Assembly: GCA_018065885.1 (NCBI GenBank)
Contig: JAGHSL010000054.1
Location: 1 to 5,774, forward strand
From: Candidatus Limimorpha equi
GTDB taxonomy: Bacteria; Bacteroidota; Bacteroidia; Bacteroidales; F082
Length of the DNA: 5,774 nt
Direction: 5' to 3'
The notes beneath the pieces were generated by a model. It searched no databases and was not told where the DNA came from. It saw only the letters and a program-made list of their open reading frames with translations. The position numbers and the translations under genes were made by a program. Of this stretch, positions 1-5,351 are shown one piece after another. Position 1 is the stretch's first letter. Each line of letters starts with the position of its first letter.

Positions 1-127
1 TCGCCGATAACGGAAAGGCCACCGCACCAACTATCAGACCTCAAACGTGCAGGCCGTGATGGATGGCCAGATTGACGAATTCCTGAAGGCTTACCTGATG
101 GAATTTGGAGGCGGAAAGAAAGAGTAA
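1..127. repeat. Direct repeat, copy 1 (nadE junction + short plus-strand frame)
   Basis: This stretch recurs at 5169-5295 in the same orientation. The first 75 bases are identical; the remaining 52 differ at four places (76, 94, 95 and 124), all C/T or G/A transitions. Similarity stops at the TAA codon at the right edge. Read on the minus strand, the first ~26 bases encode the conserved NAD+ synthetase piece CGGLSVIG, so the same break inside nadE is present in both copies. The left boundary of the repeat is not visible, because the window begins inside it. Confidence 0.9.
11..127 (+). pseudogene. Short plus-strand frame or gene tail in repeat copy 1
   Basis: The frame is open from just after a TAA at 8-10 to the TAA at 125-127. 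It reads NYQTSNVQAVMDG, then QIDEFLKAYLMEF and a GGGKKE end. The possible starts (GTG at 47 and 56, ATG at 59) would give only 22-26 residues, so it is more likely the C-terminal tail of a gene cut off at the nadE junction around position 27-31. I do not recognise the family. The argument for coding is that the four differences from the copy at 5179-5295 are all synonymous: Asp GAC/GAT, Tyr TAC/TAT, Leu CTG/TTG and Glu GAG/GAA. The frame is amphipathic and charged, with no signal peptide. Whether it is expressed is unknown. Confidence 0.4.
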
Positions 128-194
128 ATAGAAGTGATTCTATATGTTAAGTAGGTGAGCAAATTTAGTTTACATATTAGTTCGGTGCTTCGCC

Positions 195-287
195 CTTCGA
201 TGTTTCGGCAAGCTCAGCAAGCGAAGCTCAGTAACCTGATTTGCAGCTCATTGAGCCGGATGCTGAGTCGGTCGAAGTAGTCGAAAT
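195..287. repeat. REP-like imperfect palindrome
   Basis: The left part contains CTTCGATGTTTCGGC followed by AAGCTCAGC. The right part, read on the other strand, gives CTTCGACTACTTCGACC followed by GACTCAGC. Both arms thus have the TTCG-x-GCTCAGC pattern of the dispersed palindromic repeats common in Bacteroidetes genomes. The centre carries two further short AGCTCA/TGAGC pairs. This is a non-coding repeat, possibly folding in RNA; no function can be assigned from one copy. Confidence 0.6.
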
Positions 288-361
288 GAGAAGATACTTT
301 TGCAGTTTAATTATGAATGGTTACTTAGAATAATAAAATAATTCCATCTATAATATTCAAC

Positions 362-398
362 AAAAAGCCGAAGCGCAAGGTGATTTTGCGTTTCGGCT
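362..398 (-). terminator. Rho-independent terminator of the AAA-ATPase/PD-(D/E)XK gene
   Basis: There is a 13-bp stem with one G-T pair: arms 366-378 and 386-398, with a 7-base loop. On the minus strand it is followed at once by a run of T's (A362-A365 on the plus strand). It lies 35 bases after the stop codon of the minus-strand gene at 433. The plus-strand side lacks a comparable T run, so it is oriented for the minus strand. Confidence 0.85.
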
Positions 399-432
399 CT
401 TTGGCATGGAAGAGAAGTGTTGCAATGCCTCT

Positions 433-2013
433 TCATTCAATCACGCATTCCTCAATCTTGCACTGGTGTTCCTTCGTGTCAGAGTCATAATTGATGCCGA
501 CGAAAAGCAAATCACCTCGGTAATGCTCCAGCAAATCGTCGTATTCCTTTTCCTTAATCTGCCTGATTGCCGACTCCGCCGACTTGTTGTTTTTCAGCTC
601 GATGATCATTGCCGGAATGTTCGGGACGTATGGAATCAAAGCCAAATCGGCATAGCCTTTGCCGGTGGGCAGTTCCTTGATTACCGTATATTTCAGGTTG
701 GCGTAGAAATAGGCCAGCCCGATGGCGCTTTGGAACGAGGCTTCGTTGTTGTAGGTCAGCGGATTGGTGGTGCGGATATGCGCTTCTGTCAAGGCATTTG
801 CAACGGCTTTTTCATCCTTATTAATAGTGGCTTCAAGCAACTGCTTGGAATCCTCCACCAGCTTGATGATTGGCTGATAGTCCTGTTCGTACTGGATGGA
901 AATGACCCACTGCTTGCGGATTTCCTCATTCGGAATATAGCAGAGTTCCTCCTTCCTGTCGTAGGCAAGATAACCCAGATGTATTAAATACGTAAAGACA
1001 TCGTCCTTGCCATGGAAATCCGTCATCGTGTTCAGGTAGGAATCCACCTCGACATGAACCTTTCCGCCACCCATCATCGTAATGACATCATCCTTCATGC
1101 CCTTGAAATTCATCAGTATGTAGAGTTTCAAGGCTTCGTATGATCCCGTTTGCGTCCAATAGCTGCCGAAACGCTTCCTTTCCATGGCACTTACCACTGA
1201 TCGTGGACTGAAGATTTCCTTCACATCCCCCATATCATAGCCGTCGTACCAACGCTTGCACTCCTCGTAATCCATACCGTACTGCTCGCATAAGCCTTTT
1301 GTTTCCTCTGCCGTGAAACCAACGAACTCAGTCAAGCGGCCGGCATCAGTCATCGAATATTCGGTGAAGAGGTTGAGCTTCGACTGTATCTTGTCGCGCA
1401 CGATGGGCAGGATGCCCGTGAGATAGGCCAACGAAATTGCAGGAGACAAATTAGAGTTCTTGAAAAGGCCATTCAAAAACTCGAGATACGCATTGAAGAG
1501 TTTACTGCCCACTTGCTCACGCACAAGAACGTCATACTCATCGATGATGATGACAAAGGTCTCGTTAGTCTTTGCATAGACCCTTTGAAGAGCAAAAGGA
1601 AGCGTGTCTCTTTCCAAGATTTTCACCGAAGGGAAAGCCTCGCTCAGTTCTGCCTTAATCTCCTCTGTGACAACCTTTATCAGATCGTTTTTATCCTGAA
1701 CATTTCGGTAAAACGCATTTAGATCTATGCTTATCACATTCAGCTTGTTAAGATAAGTTTCAAAATCCTTTGTCTTGGCAATCTTCAAATCCTTGAACAG
1801 TTCCCTTGAGTCGCAACCTTTTGAATAGTAGGCCGAAATCATGTTGCCCATCATGCTCTTTCCAAAACGGCGCGGACGGGAAATGCATAGGAAATTGTTC
1901 TCAGTATCAACAAGTTTGTTCAGTTCGGCAATCATCATCGATTTGTCGATAAAGATTTCTGATTTTCTGGCTCGCTGTAGCAGCACGTTGTTCGGATTGA
2001 GATAGATGCCCAT
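433..2013 (-). CDS. AAA-ATPase-like protein with C-terminal PD-(D/E)XK nuclease-like domain
   Basis: The protein has 526 residues from the ATG at 2013. The N-terminal half fits the AAA-ATPase_like family (PF09820): an ISRPRRFGKS P-loop at residues 44-53, a Walker B strand FVIIIDEYD at 153-161, YLTGILPI at 197-204, and the WYDGY segment at 255-259. The C-terminal part fits PDDEXK_9 (PF08011): GYADLALI at 453-460 (Asp456), MIIELK at 469-474 (Glu472, Lys474) and an IRQIKEKEY helix at 483-491. Length and all motifs look intact. These proteins occur in many copies in Bacteroidetes and their role is not established; a nuclease activity is inferred only. The frame stays open to an ATG at 2187, but the extra 58 codons translate the 9-nt repeat array and include the promoter box at 2035-2042. 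I therefore prefer the ATG at 2013, where family similarity (GIYLNPNN) begins. No Shine-Dalgarno is seen. It is a single-gene unit ended by the hairpin at 362-398. Confidence 0.93.
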   Translation of the reverse strand: MGIYLNPNNVLLQRARKSEIFIDKSMMIAELNKLVDTENNFLCISRPRRFGKSMMGNMISAYYSKGCDSRELFKDLKIAKTKDFETYLNKLNVISIDLNAFYRNVQDKNDLIKVVTEEIKAELSEAFPSVKILERDTLPFALQRVYAKTNETFVIIIDEYDVLVREQVGSKLFNAYLEFLNGLFKNSNLSPAISLAYLTGILPIVRDKIQSKLNLFTEYSMTDAGRLTEFVGFTAEETKGLCEQYGMDYEECKRWYDGYDMGDVKEIFSPRSVVSAMERKRFGSYWTQTGSYEALKLYILMNFKGMKDDVITMMGGGKVHVEVDSYLNTMTDFHGKDDVFTYLIHLGYLAYDRKEELCYIPNEEIRKQWVISIQYEQDYQPIIKLVEDSKQLLEATINKDEKAVANALTEAHIRTTNPLTYNNEASFQSAIGLAYFYANLKYTVIKELPTGKGYADLALIPYVPNIPAMIIELKNNKSAESAIRQIKEKEYDDLLEHYRGDLLFVGINYDSDTKEHQCKIEECVIE

Positions 2014-2034
2014 GGCTTTATGATTTTCAGACTG

Positions 2035-2042
2035 CAAAGATA
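2035..2042 (-). promoter_or_regulatory. Bacteroidales -7 promoter box for the AAA-ATPase gene
   Basis: The minus strand reads TATCTTTG, an exact match to the Bacteroidales -7 consensus TAnnTTTG. It is 21 bases before the ATG at 2013, leaving a leader of roughly 15 bases. I see no clear -33 TTG at the usual distance. The box decides the start codon: it lies inside the longer open frame beginning at 2187, so a transcript from here could only use the ATG at 2013. Confidence 0.6.
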
Positions 2043-2074
2043 ATAAATAGCTCTGATTTGCATGTTTTTTTCTC

Positions 2075-2283
2075 CCGCTGATGCCGCTGATTTCCGCAGA
2101 GGATTTCTTTAAAACCGCTGATTGCGCTGATTGCGCTGATTGCCAATAAACTACAGATTTTACAGATTGGACAGATTTATTTTTCATAAAACCGCAGATG
2201 ACGCAGATAACGCAGATTTTACGCGGATTAAATTTTGGATGCGCAAGCGCAAAAATTCCACAGATTGGCTAACGCACAGATTT
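2075..2283. repeat. Array of 9-nt units, four groups of three
   Basis: On the plus strand, 9-base units sit head to tail in groups of three. The groups are 2075-2102 (CCGCTGATG, CCGCTGATT, CCGCAGAGG with a one-base slip), 2115-2141 (CCGCTGATT, GCGCTGATT twice), 2151-2177 (CTACAGATT, TTACAGATT, GGACAGATT) and 2192-2218 (CCGCAGATG, ACGCAGATA, ACGCAGATT). A/T-rich spacers of 12, 9 and 14 bases separate them, so group starts are 40, 36 and 41 bases apart. Weaker units continue at 2219-2229, 2258-2266 and about 2273-2283. Similar CGCAGATT-type repeats are widespread between genes in Bacteroidetes. Because 9 is a multiple of 3, the array stays open in several frames and can be mistaken for coding sequence. 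Confidence 0.85.
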
Positions 2284-2294
2284 ATTACCCCACA

Positions 2295-2327
2295 CAAAAA
2301 AAGAAAGAGGCGCACAACCGCGCCTCT
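2295..2327 (-). terminator. Rho-independent terminator of the lipoprotein gene
   Basis: There is a perfect 8-bp GC-rich stem, AGAGGCGC (2306-2313) with GCGCCTCT (2320-2327), and a 6-base loop. On the minus strand it is followed by TTTCTTTTTTTT. It lies 43 bases after the stop codon of the lipoprotein gene and separates that unit from the AAA-ATPase gene. Confidence 0.88.
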
Positions 2328-2369
2328 CCCCTCTCCTATCTCTCTTGCTCCTTTTCCTCTTGCATTAGC

Positions 2370-4049
2370 TCATTTGTCATATACCAAACGGACTGAGAAA
2401 CCTTTACTGCGATTACGGTTTGTACCACCTGTATATTTGCCATCTACGAAATAAGCGACAGACGCATTGTAACGAGTTGAAGTCCAATAAAAGCTATTCG
2501 TGTTAACATTGCCTACACTAGTACCAGTTCTTTCCCCAGCATAAGGAAGAAACACACACCCATCAGGAATGGAGGTGAGACCTGTGGTGGGGCCATCATA
2601 ATCATCATGAAAAACAATGATGCCTTTAATGCCGTTGTTGAGCGTTGTTACAAGATAAGCAGTTTTGCCATTCACCTTTCTCGTGTTGAGGAGATAGTTC
2701 CATTCTGGCTGTGTGAGTGTGCGCCAGCCGAAGTTTCTGGCGTTGCCGCCGTTGCTGATGGCGTTGCAGCCCCAGTCGCTGCCGTTGCTCACAAGGAGGT
2801 TACGTTCGTCTTCACCTGCAGCATTCATTGGATTCCTATTTATCGAAGGGCCGTAGCCGTATTTGTTGTTGGTTTCGTCGACAGTTGCAGTCGATACAGC
2901 CCAGGGCTGGTAATTCACATAATATGGGTCAACCTCGCCGTCGGCATTCGGGTTAACGCCCGAAGTGCCCCAGCCGAACATGTCTATCCAATAAGGCTGG
3001 GTAGGTCTGTCAGCAGCAGCAGTGTTGTTGCCGGCAGCGTTTCCGATATATGTAAACTGGTGCTCGGCAAAACGCCATGTGTCGGTTGAAGCCTGGTACT
3101 GCAGGTTGCCATTCGAGAAGAACACCTTTTTCGGGAAGCCTTCAACCAGGTCTACCGTGAACACACCGCCCTCGACAGAACCTACGGGATAGGAAATGAC
3201 GCAGCTCACCGGCTGCGTCGGCATCATTGTCACGGTGTTGCGCACGATGCTGTTGTCCTGCGTTGAATTTTTAGTCCAGATGTCGCCGTTGACATCGGTC
3301 ACCTTCACGGTGAAGCCTTCGCCAAGCGTGCCTGCCGGAACGACGAAATGGAACACCGTCGGATTTGCCTCATCGGTGCTTAGCTCCACGCCCTGGCCGG
3401 TGGCGAAGCAGTCAAGCTTGAGGCTGCTGCTGCCGTTGGCAAGTTCGGAAAGTACAGGCACACTGCCCCAGGTCACCGTTCCTTTGCCCCACAGCATTTC
3501 GCCGCCCTCCTTCAATGAGGTGATGGTGATGTTGCGCACTTGGCAGGGTTCCGGACTGTAGAGATTCAGTTCGAGCATGCCACAGATGTTCTTGAAACTG
3601 AGATCGGTTGTGTTTGACACAGCCATCATCGGGAAGGCACCCGGGGCGAAGCCGTCTGCGGCATAAACCTGAGTGGCTGGCAGGCTGAGCGTGTAGACGC
3701 CGTCGTCTGCCGTCACATTATTATAGGGATAGAACGCCGTGTAGGGTTCTTGGAAAAACTCATCGGGGCAAATGCCATCGGCATCAAAATCAGCCGTCGT
3801 GCCAGTGCTGCCTATTACATTGGCGATGAACTTCATGCCAGAAGGCTCGCTGCCGCTGCACACCAGAATGGCATCGTCGTGTTTCCATTTTACAGATGTT
3901 CCGTCAAGATAGGTCTTGCTGTCGCTGCTTGGGGTTTCAGTAGTGGCGCGGAAGCCAATGCTTTCGCCCATTTCAGTTTTGTTTTCCTTTTTGCATGATG
4001 CGGCCAACAGTAACAGTGCCGCCATGCACATCAATGATAACTTTTTCAT
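2370..4049 (-). CDS. Surface lipoprotein: fimbrillin-like N-terminal part, FISUMP-like C-terminal domain
   Basis: The protein has 559 residues. Residues 1-18 are a lipoprotein signal (MKKLSLM, a hydrophobic stretch, LAAS) with the lipidated Cys at 19. CKKEN follows, a charged stretch compatible with export to the cell surface in Bacteroidetes. Residues about 30-280 resemble fimbrillin-like lipoproteins: SKTYLDGTSVKWKHDDAI near 44-61, YTAFYPYN near 103-110, and FHFVVPAG near 233-240. From about 288 a second module begins: FSNGNLQYQASTDTWRFA (311-328), MFGWGTSG (357-364), WRTLTQPEWNYLL (442-454), LPYAGERTG (501-509), YWTSTR (521-526) and FSVRLV (551-556). This matches FISUMP/formylglycine-generating-enzyme-like folds used as binding domains. 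No catalytic role is claimed and the ligand is unknown. The start is clear from the signal peptide; the leader before it is A/T-rich with several TCAAA motifs. It is probably cotranscribed with the peptide gene 72 bases upstream. Codon usage changes in the last ~100 codons. Confidence 0.9.
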   Translation of the reverse strand: MKKLSLMCMAALLLLAASCKKENKTEMGESIGFRATTETPSSDSKTYLDGTSVKWKHDDAILVCSGSEPSGMKFIANVIGSTGTTADFDADGICPDEFFQEPYTAFYPYNNVTADDGVYTLSLPATQVYAADGFAPGAFPMMAVSNTTDLSFKNICGMLELNLYSPEPCQVRNITITSLKEGGEMLWGKGTVTWGSVPVLSELANGSSSLKLDCFATGQGVELSTDEANPTVFHFVVPAGTLGEGFTVKVTDVNGDIWTKNSTQDNSIVRNTVTMMPTQPVSCVISYPVGSVEGGVFTVDLVEGFPKKVFFSNGNLQYQASTDTWRFAEHQFTYIGNAAGNNTAAADRPTQPYWIDMFGWGTSGVNPNADGEVDPYYVNYQPWAVSTATVDETNNKYGYGPSINRNPMNAAGEDERNLLVSNGSDWGCNAISNGGNARNFGWRTLTQPEWNYLLNTRKVNGKTAYLVTTLNNGIKGIIVFHDDYDGPTTGLTSIPDGCVFLPYAGERTGTSVGNVNTNSFYWTSTRYNASVAYFVDGKYTGGTNRNRSKGFSVRLVYDK

Positions 4050-4121
4050 TTTTTGAAGTTTGATTATTGAAATTTGATTTTTTGAATTTTAACTTTGAAT
4101 TTTGTCTGCCGGAGGCCTCAT

Positions 4122-4331
4122 TTACCATTCGCCACCTTTACTTGAAACGCTTTCGGTGCCGCCACCGCTGACACCCATACCCCAGTCGCCAAAACCATTG
4201 ACGACTTGCTCTGTTCCGCCTGTCAGCACATCTGATGCGCACAACAGGCCTTCATTGCTCAATGCTATGCTCTCCGCACGCGGAGCTTCGTAGCCTTGGC
4301 TAAAAAAGCCGAATTTTAATTTTTCCTTCAT
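4122..4331 (-). CDS. Small Gly/Trp-rich peptide with YEAPRAE…LLCAS motif
   Basis: The peptide has 69 residues from the ATG at 4331. It reads MKEKLKFGFFSQG, then YEAPRAESIALSNEGLLCAS (residues 14-33), then a tail rich in Gly, Ser and Thr with Trp50 and a final GGEW. There is no signal peptide or membrane segment and a single Cys at 31. Short proteins with a YEAP…EG.LCAS block and a glycine-rich, aromatic end are, from memory, frequent in Prevotella and Bacteroides, usually annotated as hypothetical and often beside surface lipoprotein genes. The function is unknown. An ATG at 4439 is in frame, but its 36 extra codons run through the leader hairpin and its T run, so the inner ATG, preceded by an A-rich leader, is preferred. 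It lies 72 bases before the lipoprotein gene with no terminator between, so one transcript is likely. Confidence 0.72.
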   Translation of the reverse strand: MKEKLKFGFFSQGYEAPRAESIALSNEGLLCASDVLTGGTEQVVNGFGDWGMGVSGGGTESVSSKGGEW

Positions 4332-4375
4332 GTTTGTACTGATTTTGTTGTTTGTTGGTTTTTTCAAATAGGCAT

Positions 4376-4421
4376 AAAAAAACGAAGGCTTCACTATTTG
4401 AAGTTGGTTGTCAAGGCCTTC
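4376..4421 (-). promoter_or_regulatory. Possible leader terminator (attenuator) before the peptide gene
   Basis: In the minus-strand transcript, GAAGGC (plus 4416-4421) can pair with GCCTTC (plus 4384-4389), with an inner hairpin CTTCA/TGAAG at 4389-4403. Seven U's follow (plus 4376-4382). This is terminator-shaped but sits 45 bases before the peptide's start, not behind a gene. Its upstream arm overlaps an arm of the palindrome at 4407-4522, so only one structure can form at a time. It could instead be a simple leaky terminator. Confidence 0.4.
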
Positions 4422-4522
4422 CACAGCCACACATTTCAACTATACAGTAAAGCCCACGCTGTTACGCGTGAGCATTGGCTTACTGCCTGAAATGTGTTTG
4501 TAAAAGTGGAAGTTTTGACAAC
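4407..4522. repeat. 116-bp imperfect palindrome in the leader
   Basis: From outside inward the paired arms are: GTTGTCAA (4407-4414) with TTGACAAC (4515-4522); CTTCCAC (4418-4424) with GTGGAAG (4506-4512); ACACATTTCA (4429-4438) with TGAAATGTGT (4488-4497); CAGTAAaGCC (4445-4454) with GGCTTACTG (4477-4485); and CACGC (4455-4459) with GCGTG (4466-4470), around a 6-base loop. About 38 base pairs form in total. It lies in the probable 5' leader of the peptide-lipoprotein transcript. It could be a structured leader, a small RNA, or a MITE-like insertion; I see no target-site duplication. Confidence 0.8.
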
Positions 4523-4706
4523 ACAAGCATAAAGCTAATGCATTTATTTAAATATGTCTAATGATTGAATTACTTTTTTACCATTAATTGTTATTTCGTT
4601 AATACTAAGTGATTTATCTATCGTTATTAAAGAACCGAAACAATTGCCTTTGGTTTTTTACACAAAATTACCATCAGAATCTATCGGTTACAATAAATTT
4701 CAAGCG
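4523..4706. other. AT-rich leader section, no gene seen
   Basis: This stretch lies between the predicted promoter and the palindrome, inside the roughly 370-base untranslated leader. It is AT-rich, with short ATTAA/TTAAT inverted repeats near 4583-4604. I find no convincing coding frame or known riboswitch pattern in it. Confidence 0.5.
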
Positions 4707-4735
4707 CAAAAGTAGACATTTTTCCCCATCGGCAA
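4707..4735 (-). promoter_or_regulatory. Bacteroidales promoter for the peptide-lipoprotein unit
   Basis: The minus strand has TACTTTTG at 4714-4707, a full match to TAnnTTTG. A TTG at 4735-4733 lies 18 bases before it, close to the expected -33 position. Transcription would start around 4700 and run through the palindrome and hairpin to the peptide gene at 4331. No better promoter box is seen between here and 4331; TATAGTTG at 4444-4437 is a weaker alternative. Confidence 0.6.
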
Positions 4736-4737
4736 CA

Positions 4738-4786
4738 CAAAAAGCCGTTCAAATTCACTTCTTTTTTGCAATAAGAAAAGGCTGTT
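4738..4786 (-). terminator. Weak terminator after the nadE remnant
   Basis: On the minus strand AGCC (plus 4780-4783) can pair with GGCT (plus 4743-4746), with an inner TTCTT/AAGAA pair and an asymmetric loop. Five T's follow (plus 4739-4743). It lies just after the nadE stop and just before the next promoter, as expected for a terminator, but the stem is short and interrupted. Confidence 0.35.
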
Positions 4787-4816
4787 AAATTATATTCAAC
4801 ATATTTATGAAAAATA

Positions 4817-5212
4817 TCAGAACTTAGCCACCACGGGAACAGTCCGTTCCGCGCCAAAGGCTCGTGGCGAGACGCGCAAAATCGGCGCCACCTGCTGACG
4901 CTTAAACTCGTTACGGTTCACCATGCGGATGGTTTTTGCCACGACAGCTTCATCAAAACCTTGTGCCACAATTTCTTCCCTCGATTTCGAACATTCGATG
5001 TATTGGTAAAGAATGGCATCGAGAATGCTGTAGTCCGGCAGGCTGTCGCTGTCCTTCTGGTCGGGACGCAACTCGGCGGAAGGCGCCTTGTTGATGGTAT
5101 ACCACGGAATGATTTCATCCTCCTTGTTGATGAAACACGACAACTCGTAGGCCTCCGATTTGTAGACATCGCCGATAACGGAAAGGCCACCGCACCAACT
5201 ATCAGACCTCAA
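4817..5212 (-). pseudogene. nadE: NAD+ synthetase, C-terminal fragment (5'-truncated nadE)
   Basis: From about position 5194 the frame reads CGGLSVIGDVYKSEAYELS, then INKAPSAELRPDQKDSDSLP, LDAILYQYIE, EIVAQGFD, NEFKRQQVAPILRVSPRAFG and VPVVAKF before the stop at 4817. These are the conserved C-terminal segments of glutamine-dependent NAD+ synthetase, which amidates nicotinic acid adenine dinucleotide using ATP. Only about 126 residues remain of a family of roughly 640-680. The nitrilase-type glutaminase domain and the ATP-pyrophosphatase SGGxDS loop are missing, so it cannot be active alone. The frame has only a TTG at 5212 as nominal start, and residues before the Cys-Gly-Gly (MRSDSW) do not look like NadE. 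Sequence to the right of about 5195 belongs to the plus-strand part of the repeat. It is either a real decapitated gene or one side of an assembly join. Confidence 0.85.
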
Positions 5213-5295
5213 ACGTGCAGGCCGTGATGGATGGCCAGATTGATGAATTCCTGAAGGCTTATTTGATGGAATTTGGAGGCGGAAAGAAAGAATAA
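5169..5295. repeat. Direct repeat, copy 2 (nadE junction + short plus-strand frame)
   Basis: This is the second copy of the repeat at 1-127, in the same orientation and 5168 bases away. The first 75 bases are identical, with four transitions in the rest at 5244, 5262, 5263 and 5292. On the right, similarity ends at the TAA at 5293-5295, after which the two flanks are unrelated. On the left, the copy continues into nadE; whether copy 1 does so too lies outside the window. Confidence 0.9.
5179..5295 (+). pseudogene. Short plus-strand frame or gene tail in repeat copy 2
   Basis: It encodes exactly the same residues as the frame at 11-127, ending LMEFGGGKKE, and starts after an in-frame TAA at 5176-5178. 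No plausible full-length start exists, since the frame runs antisense into nadE. The product is not recognised. It is followed 13 bases later by the perfect hairpin at 5309-5337, which could end its transcript. Confidence 0.4.
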
Positions 5296-5308
5296 ACTCA
5301 ACTCTAAA

Positions 5309-5337
5309 TTTAGGGACGCGAACACCGCGTCCCTAAA
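5309..5337. terminator. Perfect 12-bp hairpin between converging frames
   Basis: TTTAGGGACGCG (5309-5320) and CGCGTCCCTAAA (5326-5337) pair perfectly around a 5-base loop. It lies between the end of the plus-strand frame (5295) and the stop of the minus-strand gene (5352), so it can act for both strands. The T run is short on either side (three T's inside the arms), so its efficiency is uncertain. Confidence 0.7.
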
Positions 5338-5351
5338 CCTTAATTTCTAAG

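Larger units (their letters stand above)
128..432. other. Intergenic region, no gene seen
   Basis: This stretch holds a REP-like palindrome (195-287) and the terminator of the gene to its right (362-398). I see nothing recognisable at 128-194 or at 303-361, which is AT-rich. The only plus-strand start there leads to a six-codon frame. Confidence 0.6.

Noticed and set aside
295..302. TACTTTTG on the plus strand, a -7-like promoter box
   Set aside because: It has no -33 element and no gene downstream on the plus strand; it points into the convergent AAA-ATPase gene.
406..987. Plus-strand open frame of 193 codons antisense to the AAA-ATPase gene
   Set aside because: It overlaps the conserved PD-(D/E)XK coding region, has no recognisable domain, and begins within the terminator side of the minus gene. 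It is a shadow frame.
2075..2283. CRISPR array
   Set aside because: The units are 9 bases, the spacers 9-14 bases and A/T-rich, and no cas gene is present.
2607..3089. Plus-strand frame of 160 codons antisense to the lipoprotein gene
   Set aside because: The minus strand carries clear conserved motifs here, and the plus-strand product looks like random Val/Ala-rich translation with no start signal.
3196..3561. Plus-strand frame of 121 codons antisense to the lipoprotein gene
   Set aside because: It is the low-information complement of a GC-biased coding frame, with no motif.
4407..4522. Invertible promoter flanked by inverted repeats
   Set aside because: The segment between the outer arms is itself palindromic and holds no good promoter box, so inversion would change little.
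4918..5190. Minus-strand frame of 90 codons overlapping the nadE remnant in another frame
   Set aside because: It is Arg/Ser/Thr-rich out-of-frame translation of the nadE sequence.
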